NCBI GenBank assembly: GCA_027492795.1
Contig: JAPUEB010000024.1
Span: 186,001 to 250,000, forward strand
Direction of reading: 5' to 3'
Source of the DNA: Chryseobacterium sp.
GTDB taxonomy: Bacteria > Bacteroidota > Bacteroidia > Flavobacteriales > Weeksellaceae
DNA length: 64,000 nt
A program made the translations under genes and the position numbers. Below, piece after piece: positions 1 to 9,346 of this stretch; position 1 is the first letter of the stretch, and the number at the start of each line of letters is the position of its first letter. Below the pieces are notes generated by a model. The model had not been told where the DNA came from. It worked only from the letters and a program-made list of their open reading frames with translations, and ran no database searches.

Positions 1-889
<889 letters not shown>

Positions 890-910
890 AAATTTCCTTT
901 ATTTGGTAGA

Positions 911-970
911 AATTCCCCTCCTTTGGAGGGGTTGATTTAAAAATTTTTAAATTTTTGAGGACGGGGTGGT
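911..970. repeat. Dispersed CCCCTCCTTTGGAGGGG repeat
   Basis: A short perfect palindrome (cccctcctttggagggg) is followed after an AT-rich stretch by acggggtggt. The same pair of blocks, decayed, recurs at 3005-3062, and related palindromes occur at 12207-12242 and inside hutU (38856-38986). It looks like a dispersed intergenic element rather than a dedicated terminator. Confidence 0.6.
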
Positions 971-1001
971 CGATCATATCTCCAAAATATGTAAAAAACC
1001 C

Positions 1002-1035
1002 AACCCTTTCAGTGTTTCAAATCGCTGAAAGGGTT
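1002..1035 (+). terminator. Rho-independent-type hairpin after hemB
   Basis: Inverted repeat aaccctttcag / ctgaaagggtt with a 12-base loop, followed by a T-rich run. It stands between hemB and the next gene and would end the hemB transcript. Confidence 0.7.
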
Positions 1036-1084
1036 TGTTGTTTAAAATAAATTGACATTTAAACCGTTAAAAAACGAAAAACCC

Positions 1085-1381
1085 ATGCAAAACACAATTT
1101 CAAAACCATCAGAAGAAAAACAAATCAAAATTTTTCTAATCTCAACTTTCGTTCTTGTCAACATCCTTTTCTTTATTGATGAAGGTTTCTACGATTTTCG
1201 CTGGATGAAATCTTTTGGAAATTGGTTTGTTTTTGCGATTTATTTTCTTATCGTTTTCGGATTTCAATACGCGATCTGGAGGCTTGTTTTCTCCAAAATT
1301 AAATTGAAATTTAATGCAGTAATAGTTGTTGTTTTAGGAACAATTTTAGGATTAATCGCACTTTTCAATCTTTTTGCATAA
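1085..1381 (+). CDS. Small membrane protein, unknown function
   Basis: 98 residues from the ATG at 1085; a TTG 33 bases upstream is in frame but less likely. After about 15 polar residues there are three hydrophobic segments (about residues 17-32, 45-65 and 78-96), so it is an integral membrane protein with a short cytoplasmic N-terminus. No family is recognised. It stands alone, directly after the hemB terminator and convergent with the TM2-protein gene. Confidence 0.6.
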   Translation: MQNTISKPSEEKQIKIFLISTFVLVNILFFIDEGFYDFRWMKSFGNWFVFAIYFLIVFGFQYAIWRLVFSKIKLKFNAVIVVVLGTILGLIALFNLFA

Positions 1382-1424
1382 AAAAACTCCGAAATCTCGA
1401 AGGCTCTGAAATTATTTAGGTATT

Positions 1425-1757
1425 TTAAAACCATGGTTTTTGGTTTCGGATGTAAGTATTATCAAACTGTTCATCGCTCATGGTAAGATAAATAATGCCT
1501 TCTGTTATCGGAATGATGAAAACTACCGGATAAAATGTACTTGCAAAACCGCAGGTCATTATGGTGAGAATGGGAAGGATAATTAACGTTGAAAGCAATA
1601 AAATAAGCCCTTCTTTTGTGTACCCTAAATAAAATTTGTGAACGCCTAAAGCTCCTAAAAGAATTGCCAAAACACCTGCTGCAAGTTTTTTATCGGAACG
1701 GTAATTTGGATTTTTTTGAAGTTGATTCTGCGGTTCGTTGTAGCCGTAAGTTTCCAT
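1425..1757 (-). CDS. TM2 domain-containing membrane protein
   Basis: 110 residues. A polar, Asn/Gln-rich N-terminus is followed by a TM2 domain: KKLAAGVLAILLGALGVHKFYLG with the family's G-x-x-G-x-HKFYLG signature, a charged turn (YTKEG) and a second hydrophobic part ending in a third segment. TM2 proteins are small inner-membrane proteins of unknown biochemical role. A candidate promoter box (1787-1794, reverse strand TAATTTTG) lies 30 bases upstream. Monocistronic. Confidence 0.85.
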   Translation of the reverse strand: METYGYNEPQNQLQKNPNYRSDKKLAAGVLAILLGALGVHKFYLGYTKEGLILLLSTLIILPILTIMTCGFASTFYPVVFIIPITEGIIYLTMSDEQFDNTYIRNQKPWF

Positions 1758-1835
1758 TTTTTTTTAATTTTTTGGTTGATGTTTTCCAAAATTAGTCTTT
1801 GTAGAAATATTTTTGTTACAAAATAGTAAGTTTTA

Positions 1836-1896
1836 ACCACTCAACCACTCAACCACTCAATCACTCAATCACTCAATCACTCAATCACTCAATCAA
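1836..1896. repeat. 8-bp tandem repeat (CCACTCAA / TCACTCAA)
   Basis: About seven head-to-tail octamers, first as ccactcaa and then as tcactcaa, in the gap between the divergent TM2 and lptB genes. It ends some 35 bases before the lptB promoter box. It is the longest clean octamer array in the window and a candidate for length variation. Confidence 0.9.
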
Positions 1897-1930
1897 TCTC
1901 TCCAACACTCCAACTCTCCAACAAAATTAA

Positions 1931-1938
1931 TATATTTG
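1931..1938 (+). promoter_or_regulatory. Candidate -7 box of lptB (TATATTTG)
   Basis: Matches the Bacteroidota sigma-A -7 consensus TAnnTTTG and lies just 6 bases before the ATG at 1944, implying an almost leaderless transcript. No clear TTTG -33 box at the usual spacing. Confidence 0.4.
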
Positions 1939-1943
1939 CTCCC

Positions 1944-3005
1944 ATGATTCTACGCGGCGAAAATTTAATCAAAGAATATGGACCGAAAAAGGTTGTAAAA
2001 GGCGTTTCTGTGGAGGTTTCACAGGGCGAAATTGTAGGTTTGCTCGGTCCGAATGGCGCCGGAAAAACCACCACTTTCTATATGATTGTTGGTTTAGTAA
2101 AACCCACTTCCGGAAAAATTTTTCTTGATAATAAGGAGATTACAACAGATGCAATGTATCGTCGTGCGCAGAAAGGAATTGGTTATTTGGCACAGGAAGC
2201 ATCAGTATTTCGCAAACTTTCGGTGGAGGATAACATTATGGGCGTTCTGCAACTTACCAAACTTTCAAAACGTGAGCAACAAATAAAATGCGACGAATTA
2301 ATTGAGGAATTTTCACTTCAGCACGTTCGTAAAAACCGTGGCGATCTCCTTTCCGGAGGTGAAAGACGTAGAACCGAAATTGCACGATGTCTCGCAACCA
2401 GTCCAAATTTTATTCTTTTGGATGAGCCTTTTGCTGGAGTTGATCCGATTGCTGTGGAAGATATTCAAAAAATTGTGAGAAGTTTGGTGGATAAAAACAT
2501 CGGAATTCTCATTACCGACCACAATGTTCAGCAAACTCTCGCCATTACGCATAAAACCTACATTATGTTTGAAGGAAGAATTCTGAAAGAAGGTCTTCCG
2601 GCAGATTTGGCGGCAGATCCGCAGGTTCGTGAAGCTTATTTGGGAGAAAACTTTGTTTATCAGGATATTTTGAACAAGCCGAAGAAAAAAAGTATGGCGT
2701 ATAAAATCTGGGCAGGAAACTTCGACAGCAAACAGAATTTTCAAAATTTCGTCAATGAAAATTTCGATGAACAACCAAATTTAAGGTTGTTTTATGGTTT
2801 TGAAGACATCAGTTTTGCCTCACTTGCCAATTCAGAAATTGAACATATTTTCAATGATGTTTTAGATAAAAATGCGAACAATTCTTTCCTTTTTCAAAAA
2901 GTGGACATCACTTCCACCTACACTGAAGAAAATGCGGTAAATGATGCAAAAGCAATCAGTAAACCAGAGCTTCATTACCTTACGACTTATCATTTTGAGG
3001 GTTGA
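1944..3005 (+). CDS. lptB: LPS export ABC transporter ATPase LptB with a C-terminal extension
   Basis: The first 238 residues are a complete LptB: Walker A GPNGAGKT (35-42), Q-loop Gln84, signature LSGGE (136-140), Walker B ILLDE (157-161) and H-loop His193. LptB powers LptFG, which lifts lipopolysaccharide out of the inner membrane. LptB proteins normally stop near residue 240 after YLGxxF; here the frame runs on to 353 residues. The extra part begins MAYKIWAGNF at residue 251, which looks like the start of a separate alpha/beta protein and faintly resembles Imm22/DUF4284 immunity proteins. The ATG at 2694 could be an internal start. LptB itself is certain; the nature of the extension is not. 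Confidence 0.95.
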   Translation: MILRGENLIKEYGPKKVVKGVSVEVSQGEIVGLLGPNGAGKTTTFYMIVGLVKPTSGKIFLDNKEITTDAMYRRAQKGIGYLAQEASVFRKLSVEDNIMGVLQLTKLSKREQQIKCDELIEEFSLQHVRKNRGDLLSGGERRRTEIARCLATSPNFILLDEPFAGVDPIAVEDIQKIVRSLVDKNIGILITDHNVQQTLAITHKTYIMFEGRILKEGLPADLAADPQVREAYLGENFVYQDILNKPKKKSMAYKIWAGNFDSKQNFQNFVNENFDEQPNLRLFYGFEDISFASLANSEIEHIFNDVLDKNANNSFLFQKVDITSTYTEENAVNDAKAISKPELHYLTTYHFEG

Positions 3006-3062
3006 AATTCCCCTTTTTGAAAAAAGGATGGATTTTGAACGCAGTTCAGAAGACGGGGTAGT
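3005..3062. repeat. Decayed copy of the CCCC...GGGG dispersed repeat
   Basis: Starts gaaattcccc and ends gacggggtag, matching the outer blocks of the copy at 911-970, with a degenerate middle. It fills the whole gap between lptB and the next lipoprotein gene. Confidence 0.5.
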
Positions 3063-3085
3063 TTATAAAATTAAAATCAAAAAAA

Positions 3086-3661
3086 ATGAAAAAAATCATC
3101 TTAGCAATCACCATATCGGCAATAATAACTTCCTGCAACAAAATTGAGGAAACCGTCAATCAAACTGTAACCACTGCCAAAGATAAAGCGCAACAAAAAG
3201 CGAGTGAAATGGTTCAGGAAACGGTAAACGAACAACTCGGGAAAATTGTAAACGCTCAAAACGTGAAATTCGACAGCATTTTCCCAACTCAAAATAATTT
3301 GGTCATAGAAAATGCAACAGGAAAAAAAGTGGCTTTTCCCAACGGTTCTCCTTTTTATGTTTTCAAATACAAAGCAACCGATAAAGACCTTTTACTGAAA
3401 ACTTTAGTGAAACAACCAACTACAGACGAAGCCCAATCCAAAAATGAATTTGAAAAAATCGACGGCGCAACCATCGTGGAAAAATTGACGTTTTTTGAAA
3501 AATTTCTTCCGGCAAATACCATTGATACGAGTTTTTTGAAAGACATCAAAAACGACAAAACAATCGAGTATTACAAAGTAAAAAGGTTCCCAAATTCTTC
3601 TACAATTATTTACAATCCGAAAAATCAGATGGTTTATCAATTTGTTGAAGTTAAGAAGTAG
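3086..3661 (+). CDS. Lipoprotein, unknown function
   Basis: 191 residues. The N-terminus is an SPII signal (MKKIILAITISAIITSC), with the lipidated Cys at 17, so it is membrane-anchored. Residues 20-60 are a Lys/Glu/Thr/Gln-rich amphipathic helix, probably coiled. The rest is a small mixed domain with no motif I recognise. Not obviously co-transcribed with lptB, being separated by a repeat. A conserved-looking flavobacterial hypothetical lipoprotein. Confidence 0.75.
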   Translation: MKKIILAITISAIITSCNKIEETVNQTVTTAKDKAQQKASEMVQETVNEQLGKIVNAQNVKFDSIFPTQNNLVIENATGKKVAFPNGSPFYVFKYKATDKDLLLKTLVKQPTTDEAQSKNEFEKIDGATIVEKLTFFEKFLPANTIDTSFLKDIKNDKTIEYYKVKRFPNSSTIIYNPKNQMVYQFVEVKK

Positions 3662-3687
3662 GTTTCAAAACAAATATAAACAAGCTG

Positions 3688-3757
3688 TTTGTCATTCCGT
3701 AGGAATCTCAACAATTTTTTTTTAAGAATATAGTTTAGATTCCTACGGAATGACAAA
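3688..3757. repeat. Inverted pair of TTTGTCATTCCGTAGGAATCT
   Basis: A 20-base unit (ttgtcattccgtaggaatct at 3689-3708) and its exact reverse complement (3737-3756) enclose a 28-base T-rich loop. Each arm contains its own small palindrome (attcc-gta-ggaat). The same arm recurs at 53688 and, varied, at 9232 and inside the thiamine pyrophosphokinase gene. May also act as a terminator. Confidence 0.85.
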
Positions 3758-3907
3758 TATTATGCAAAATTATTTTAGAAAAACTTCAACTTTCTTAAAC
3801 GAAAATCTTTGATTTTCAGAACTTTTGTGAACTATTCAAACACAATCAGTTCCAGCTTCAAAATCTTTTGTGACTTTTGTGGTTTAAAAATTCAGTAAAT
3901 TAGCGCT

Positions 3908-4477
3908 ATGAAGATATATACTAAAACTGGAGATAAAGGTGAAACAGCTTTATATGGTGGGACTAGAGTTTCTAAGGCTTCCGCAAGAGTTGAAAGTTAC
4001 GGCACCATCGATGAATTGAACGCATTTATCGGTTTGGCAAAATCTGAAATTTCAGACGAAAACATCATCGCTCAACTCAAAAAAATTCAATTCGATTTAT
4101 TTACAGTCGGTTCAGAATCTGCAACACCTGTTGATAAACTTTTTTTAGCCAACGGAAAACCTCGACTTCCATTGGTGATTTCCGAAAAGGACATTGAAGA
4201 ATTGGAAAAATGGATGGACGAAATGGAAGAACAATTGGAACCTTTGCAATTCTTCATTCTTCCCTGTGGTGGAAAAGCCGCAACATCGCTTCACGTCGCC
4301 AGAACCGTTTGCAGAAGGGCAGAACGTGCTTTGGTTTTTCTAAATGAAACAGAAGAAGTTCGTCCTGAATTAATCAAATATTTAAACCGATTATCCGACT
4401 ATTTATTCGTTTTGGCACGCTACGTTTCAAAACTGAACAACGAAGAAGAGGAATATTGGAATCCAAATAACAGATAG
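3908..4477 (+). CDS. PduO-type cob(I)alamin adenosyltransferase
   Basis: 189 residues, the usual size for the PduO/MMAB family. Transfers the adenosyl group of ATP to cob(I)alamin to give adenosylcobalamin. The N-terminal ATP-binding signature is intact (KIYTKTGDKGETALYGGTRV with the TKTGDxGxT core), followed by YGTIDELNAFIG, and the C-terminal RTVCRRAER and YLNRLSDYLFVLAR motifs are present. Cytoplasmic trimer in known members. No cobalamin biosynthesis genes are near, so it probably serves salvage. Confidence 0.95.
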   Translation: MKIYTKTGDKGETALYGGTRVSKASARVESYGTIDELNAFIGLAKSEISDENIIAQLKKIQFDLFTVGSESATPVDKLFLANGKPRLPLVISEKDIEELEKWMDEMEEQLEPLQFFILPCGGKAATSLHVARTVCRRAERALVFLNETEEVRPELIKYLNRLSDYLFVLARYVSKLNNEEEEYWNPNNR

Positions 4478-4709
4478 AGTTTTAACCACACAGAAATCGA
4501 CTTCGGAGTTTTTTGCGTTAAGAAAATTTTGAAAAATTCCGTTAAAAAATTTCCATTGTTTGAGTGGCGGCAAAAATCTTTATTAAACAACAAACTTATC
4601 TTTCCGCCCGAGTTTTGGAAATTTTAGGAAGTTTTCAAAATTTTTAGCAAAAAAATCTAAGTCTTGAACTTTTGGTTCTTTTGTTTCAAGACAAAAGAAC
4701 AGTAATAAA

Positions 4710-5336
4710 ATGAAGAACGCACTCCTTTTCATCAACGGAGAACCTCCTAAAAACCTTCCGAAAACCGAAGGATACGACATCATTGCCTGTTCCGACGGTG
4801 CTTTTCATTATTTAAAAGAGAAAAATTTTCCTTTAGAAAAATTGGATTTTATTTCGGGGGATTTTGATTCTCATTCGGGAGAGATTCTTCACTTCGTTCA
4901 GAATGACAAACTGGAAATTTTTCACACGCCGGACCAAAATAAAACCGATTTTGAAAAATCTTTAGAAATTTTGCTTGAAAAAGGAGTGAAAGACGTCGAT
5001 GTTTACGGTGGAAGTGGTGGAGAAATGGATCATTTTTTAGGAAATCTATCGGTGGCGTTTTCATTTAAAAACCAATTAAATATTCAGTTTTTTGATGAAT
5101 TTTCAACCTATTATTTCATGCCGAAAAATTTCGTTTTAGAAAATGTGAAAGGCAAAATGATTTCGCTGTATCCTTTTCCAAAAGCCGAAAATATCACTAC
5201 AAAAGGCTTGAATTGGGCTTTGAATAAAGAAGATTTAGATATCACTGGAAGAATTGGAACCCGAAATTTCGCGATTGATGAAACTATACACATCGAATTT
5301 GAAACAGGAGATTTGATCATTTTTGTTGGGAAATAG
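4710..5336 (+). CDS. Thiamine pyrophosphokinase
   Basis: 208 residues. Pyrophosphorylates thiamine to the cofactor TPP. Family motifs: CSDGAFHYL (near 27-35), ISGDFDSHS (near 49-57) and the ligand-binding TPDQNKTDFEKSL (near 74-86). Between GDFDS and TPDQNKTD lies an extra stretch, GEILHFVQNDKLEIF, encoded by a copy of the genome's dispersed GTCATTC repeat in reverse orientation (4882-4910); the protein is therefore carrying a repeat-derived loop. C-terminal half holds the TPK beta-sandwich. Preceded by about 230 bases with no gene. Confidence 0.92.
   Translation: MKNALLFINGEPPKNLPKTEGYDIIACSDGAFHYLKEKNFPLEKLDFISGDFDSHSGEILHFVQNDKLEIFHTPDQNKTDFEKSLEILLEKGVKDVDVYGGSGGEMDHFLGNLSVAFSFKNQLNIQFFDEFSTYYFMPKNFVLENVKGKMISLYPFPKAENITTKGLNWALNKEDLDITGRIGTRNFAIDETIHIEFETGDLIIFVGK
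4882..4910 (-). repeat. Dispersed GTCATTC repeat lying inside the thiamine pyrophosphokinase frame
   Basis: Reads, on the minus strand, tttgtcattctgaacgaagt followed by gaagaatct, the same pattern as the left arm at 9231-9260. In the plus frame it gives ILHFVQND, a peptide that is a hallmark of this repeat when translated. Confidence 0.75.
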
Positions 5337-5441
5337 ATTACGATATTAAAACTTCCATCTTCCAGCCAAAATCATAAATTTAATCTCCCAATCCCAACTT
5401 TTTTTCTCAAATTTGCACTTCACTAAATTTTGATTTGAAGA

Positions 5442-6833
5442 ATGAAAATTAAATATTCAGAACTTATAGACCAAACCCTCTATTTTCCGACCGAAGAATT
5501 CAGTTATGCGGATAGTAGCCTTCAGTTTCACGGTATTCCTTTGATGGAAGTGGTAGAACAGTTTGGAACGCCTTTGAAATTTAATTATCTGCCTAAAATT
5601 TCGATGAATATTCAGCGTGCAAAAGCGTGGTTCAAGGAAGCTTTTGAAATTAATGATTACAAAAAAAGCTACCGTTATTGCTACTGCACAAAATCCAGTC
5701 ATTTTGCTTTCGTTTTGGAGGAAGCGCTGAAAAACGATATTTCCATTGAAACATCTTCTGCATATGATATGGACATCGTGAAATCGCTTTATGACAAAGG
5801 GAAATTTGATAAAAATGTAGAAGTTATCTGCAACGGTTTCAAGACCGACGATTATTTAATGAAGATTGCAGATTTAATCAACAACGGATTTGAAAATATC
5901 ACTCCGATTTTAGATAATTATCGGGAACTTGATAAACTTACGGAAAGCATCGACGTAACGTTTGACATCGGAATTAGAATTGCATCCGAAGAAGAACCGA
6001 AGTTTGAATTTTATACCTCCAGATTGGGAATTGGTTACAAAGACATTATTCCTTATTACTCACAAAAAATTGCCGAACATCCGAACGCGAGGCTGAAAAT
6101 GCTCCATTTTTTCATCAATACCGGAATTAAGGATACTGCGTATTATTGGAACGAATTGTATAAATGTCTTCGTGTTTATGCACGTTTGAAAAAAATTGCT
6201 CCAGAAGTGGATTCCCTGAATATTGGTGGTGGTTTTCCGATAAAAACTTCTCTGAATTTTGATTACGATTATCAATATATGGTGAACGAAATCGTGATGC
6301 AGATTAAGAAATTCTGCGAGGAAGAAGGCGTGGAAGAACCAAACATCTACACCGAATTTGGAAGTTTTACCGTTGGTGAAAGTGGAGGTCATCTCTATAA
6401 AATTATCTCCCAAAAACGTCAAAACGACCGAGAGAAATGGAACATGATCGATTCCAGTTTTATGACGACTTTACCCGATACTTGGGCAATTTCTCGTCAT
6501 TTTATTATGCTTCCTTTAAACCGTTGGGACGATACTTATGAACGTGTTTTTCTTGGCGGATTAACGTGCGATTCGGATGACTATTATAACTCAGAACAAC
6601 ACACAAATGCGATTTATTTGCCGGTTTTCAGCGATACAAAACCACTTTATATTGGTTTCTTTCATACAGGAGCTTATCAGGAAACAATTGGAGGTTACGG
6701 TGGAGTTCATCACTGTTTGATGCCGCAACCCAAACATATTTTGATTGACAAAGATGAGGAAGGCAATTTTGTTTACAGCGTTTTCCGTGAGGAGCAGAAA
6801 CCGGAAGAGGTTTTAAAGTTGTTGGGATATTAG
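5442..6833 (+). CDS. speA: Biosynthetic arginine decarboxylase (fold III, short Bacteroidota form)
   Basis: 463 residues. PLP-dependent alanine-racemase-fold decarboxylase converting arginine to agmatine. The PLP lysine is Lys84 in YCYCTKSSHF; the phosphate-binding glycine loop is LNIGGGFPIK (about 270) and TEFGSFTVGESGG stands where EPGR is found in relatives; the C-terminal cysteine loop is LTCDSDD. It is shorter than the 630-residue E. coli SpeA but matches the form seen in Bacteroidota. The agmatinase-type gene at 10689 would carry out the next step. Substrate assignment rests on family and on that neighbour. Confidence 0.88.
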   Translation: MKIKYSELIDQTLYFPTEEFSYADSSLQFHGIPLMEVVEQFGTPLKFNYLPKISMNIQRAKAWFKEAFEINDYKKSYRYCYCTKSSHFAFVLEEALKNDISIETSSAYDMDIVKSLYDKGKFDKNVEVICNGFKTDDYLMKIADLINNGFENITPILDNYRELDKLTESIDVTFDIGIRIASEEEPKFEFYTSRLGIGYKDIIPYYSQKIAEHPNARLKMLHFFINTGIKDTAYYWNELYKCLRVYARLKKIAPEVDSLNIGGGFPIKTSLNFDYDYQYMVNEIVMQIKKFCEEEGVEEPNIYTEFGSFTVGESGGHLYKIISQKRQNDREKWNMIDSSFMTTLPDTWAISRHFIMLPLNRWDDTYERVFLGGLTCDSDDYYNSEQHTNAIYLPVFSDTKPLYIGFFHTGAYQETIGGYGGVHHCLMPQPKHILIDKDEEGNFVYSVFREEQKPEEVLKLLGY

Positions 6834-6900
6834 GAAATAAGAAATACGAAATACGAAATACGAAATACGAATTGCGAATTGCGAATTACGAATTACGAAT
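6834..6900. repeat. 7-8-bp tandem repeat (ACGAAAT / ACGAATT)
   Basis: A head-to-tail series of gaaatac and gaattac/gaattgc units immediately after the speA stop. The same units reappear at 53161-53215, 53585-53617 and 53894-53980. Confidence 0.85.
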
Positions 6901-6932
6901 GTGTTTGCTAAAAATCTCTTTCGGTAAAATAT

Positions 6933-8567
6933 TTACTTTTTAGTGTAGTTGAATTTCATCCCGTTTTGCTCCATCAATAGGGTTGATTTTTCCAAATTGA
7001 ACGTGACTTTTACATTGATTTGATCATAAGTAAAGACATTATTTCCTTTAAAATTCAAAGGAAAAGATGGTTGTCCTGTTGCTTGTGCTTTCAAAACGCC
7101 ATTTTCTATGAAAAATTTCAGGTCAAGCGGAATATCTTTCGAAGTATATTCGCCTACAAATTTTTCCAATTCTTTGGCGGAAATTTCTTTGTTTTTGAAA
7201 TCGGGATATTCAAAATCTATATCGTAAAGCATACTCAAAACGCCTACAATAAATTTGTTCGAGGTAATTCTGTCCGCATTTAAAGAATAGGAAACAGCAA
7301 GTTGATCTTCAGGATTGTAAACAATCAGCGAATTCGTGCCGTAAGTTCCGCCGCTATGTCCGTAAAATGCTTTGCTAAAGAATGGAACGAGCGCAATTCC
7401 ATAGCCAAATCTTTCTTTTTCCGTAGGTTTCATTGCTTCTACAGTTGTTTTTTCTAAAATTTTCCCTGTAAAAAGAGCATTTGCGAAAACATTCAAATCT
7501 GTGGGTTCAGCTGCAATATCACCAACTCCAATTACGTTTTTGAAATCAAAATCTTCCACTTTTACCCAATTATTTTCATAAGAGAAAGAAGGAAGAACTC
7601 CTTTTGGTTTTTGTAGAACGCTGTAGGTATTTTTCAGTTTCAAAGGGTTTAAAATTCTGTTTTGGAGATTTTCGGCAAAACTTTTTTTTGTAATTTTTTC
7701 TAAAATTTTCGTCAGCAAATAATATCCTGAATTGGAATAAGACGATGAAGTTCCCGTTTCAAAAAGCAATTTTTGGGATTTGATATTGTCGAAAATTTGT
7801 TTTTCCGTTGCAGGATACTTTAGCCAATAATAATCTTCACCCCTTTTTACATAATCTGCCATTCCAGAAGTATGATTCAGCATTTGAGCCAGCGAAATTT
7901 TATCGGAATTGGGAATTTCGGGGAAATATTTTGAAAGCTTGTCGGTGAGTTGTAGTTTTTTCTCTTTTTCCAATTGATAAATCATCACCGCGGTGAAAGT
8001 TTTGGTGATTGAACCAATTTGCAAAAGGTGATTTTCCGGTTGGTAATCAGGTAGATTTTTTTGCCCGAAGGTTCTTTTCACTACTTCTTTTCCGTCTTTG
8101 AAAATCGAAATACTTCCTGCTTCCATATTGTTTTTCTCCAAATAATTGATAAATTCATTCACTTTAAAAATTTCTTTATCGATATTCTTCGGAAGCGAAC
8201 CGATGGTTTTTACAGGAGTTTTATTTTCATCCAATTCAAAATTAAGCGGCGAAGTGAAGCCGTTTTGCGAGAAATTTCCTTCGATTTTTTTGTCTTTCAG
8301 CGTTCCTTGATATTTCAAACCAATACTTTTTGATTCAAAACTCAATTGATTTCCTTTCAATTCTACATTGTCCATCGGAATTCCAGTTGCGCCTTGCAAC
8401 GGACTATCCATTTTTCCAGTAAAATTGTTCCCAGATTTTTGAAAATGAAGAATTAATGGAAGCTTTGTCCCCTGAATTTCCAATGCACCATTCCAGGTGC
8501 CTTCTAAATTTTGGGCGAAAGTAAATTGCAAAACAAAAGCGAAGAATAAAATAATCAGTTTTTTCAT
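6933..8567 (-). CDS. Secreted serine hydrolase of the beta-lactamase/esterase (class C-like) family
   Basis: 544 residues. Signal peptide at 1-18 (cleavage after FAQ). Residues 20-115 form a beta-rich N-terminal domain; the hydrolase domain follows with Ser186-x-x-Lys189 (GSITKTF) and Tyr277-Ser-Asn279 (SSYSNSG), and HSGG (about 395) as the third motif. Members cleave esters or peptides, few are true beta-lactamases; the substrate is unknown. The start codon overlaps the stop of the upstream membrane-protein gene by 4 bases (ATGA), so the two are translationally coupled. Confidence 0.88.
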   Translation of the reverse strand: MKKLIILFFAFVLQFTFAQNLEGTWNGALEIQGTKLPLILHFQKSGNNFTGKMDSPLQGATGIPMDNVELKGNQLSFESKSIGLKYQGTLKDKKIEGNFSQNGFTSPLNFELDENKTPVKTIGSLPKNIDKEIFKVNEFINYLEKNNMEAGSISIFKDGKEVVKRTFGQKNLPDYQPENHLLQIGSITKTFTAVMIYQLEKEKKLQLTDKLSKYFPEIPNSDKISLAQMLNHTSGMADYVKRGEDYYWLKYPATEKQIFDNIKSQKLLFETGTSSSYSNSGYYLLTKILEKITKKSFAENLQNRILNPLKLKNTYSVLQKPKGVLPSFSYENNWVKVEDFDFKNVIGVGDIAAEPTDLNVFANALFTGKILEKTTVEAMKPTEKERFGYGIALVPFFSKAFYGHSGGTYGTNSLIVYNPEDQLAVSYSLNADRITSNKFIVGVLSMLYDIDFEYPDFKNKEISAKELEKFVGEYTSKDIPLDLKFFIENGVLKAQATGQPSFPLNFKGNNVFTYDQINVKVTFNLEKSTLLMEQNGMKFNYTKK

Positions 8568-9148
8568 GAGTAAAATACGCTAAAAAGAGTTTTTGAAATA
8601 ATTTCTGATAATATAATTGCCACTCCAAAAAGCAGCCAATGTTGCCATTTTTTGAGGTTTGTAGCCGTTTTGAAACCGAAAACCAATAGAACAACGAAAT
8701 AAGCCAACATCAAAAGTGAAAAAATGGTGAATATGGAAAGAATCGCCATTTCGCTTGTCAAAAGGTTCATTTTTTCAGGATTTTCGATGTTTTCCACGAT
8801 TTTTGTTGTGATTTCGTCCATTTTTGGCGTATTGGTGAAAAGAGCAACAATATAAAATGCAATACGGCTGATTAAAACTGCGTTCAGAATATCTATAAAT
8901 CTGGTTTTAGAATTGATGAATTTTCCCAAAATAAAAAGGACAATAAATACCGAGAAGATATTAATGATATTCTCTAAAACACTATCTATAAATATGTTTT
9001 GGCTTACATGAACGTCCAAAACGCCATCATAAGTTACGCCGAAATAATACCCAATAAAGCTTCCTAAAAGTGTAATGACAATTCCAAAAATCAAAAGTTG
9101 AATTTCAGAAAACTTTGAAAAAGGGTTAAAGATGATTTTCCAGTTCAT
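8564..9148 (-). CDS. Yip1-family-like membrane protein
   Basis: 194 residues with about five hydrophobic segments (20-38, 58-78, 90-108, 135-155, 170-192) and a polar loop between the third and fourth. The N-terminus (WKIIFNPFSKFSEI) resembles the start of bacterial YIP1 proteins. Function unknown. First gene of a two-gene operon with the serine hydrolase, whose start overlaps its stop. Confidence 0.6.
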   Translation of the reverse strand: MNWKIIFNPFSKFSEIQLLIFGIVITLLGSFIGYYFGVTYDGVLDVHVSQNIFIDSVLENIINIFSVFIVLFILGKFINSKTRFIDILNAVLISRIAFYIVALFTNTPKMDEITTKIVENIENPEKMNLLTSEMAILSIFTIFSLLMLAYFVVLLVFGFKTATNLKKWQHWLLFGVAIILSEIISKTLFSVFYS

Positions 9149-9230
9149 TGTATAAGTTTAATGTTCAAGGTTTAAAGTTTAATTTATTATTGAATGTGGG
9201 TTTTTTATAATAATGAGTATTTTGTCATTC

Positions 9231-9300
9231 TGAATGAAGCGAAGCGTAATGAAGAATCTGTTGATAATCAAATAGATTCCTCCATCGTCGGAATGACAAA
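9231..9300. repeat. Inverted repeat of the GTCATTC family
   Basis: Left arm ttgtcattctgaatgaagcg, right arm ending gtcggaatgacaaa, with a loop containing gaagaatctgttgat and tagattcctcc. Same architecture as 3688-3757 but with diverged arms. Lies between the convergent ends of the membrane-protein promoter region and the PH-domain gene. Confidence 0.65.
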
Positions 9301-9346
9301 TTCACTTCAAAAATCAAATTATGAAATAAAACGGATATTCATTAAT

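Noticed and set aside
1052-1084. TTG start upstream of the small membrane protein
   Set aside because: It overlaps the region directly after the hemB terminator, and an ATG at 1085 gives a better start.
6834-6900. Possible CRISPR array in the short tandem repeats
   Set aside because: Units are 7-8 bases with no spacers; CRISPR repeats are longer and separated by unique spacers.
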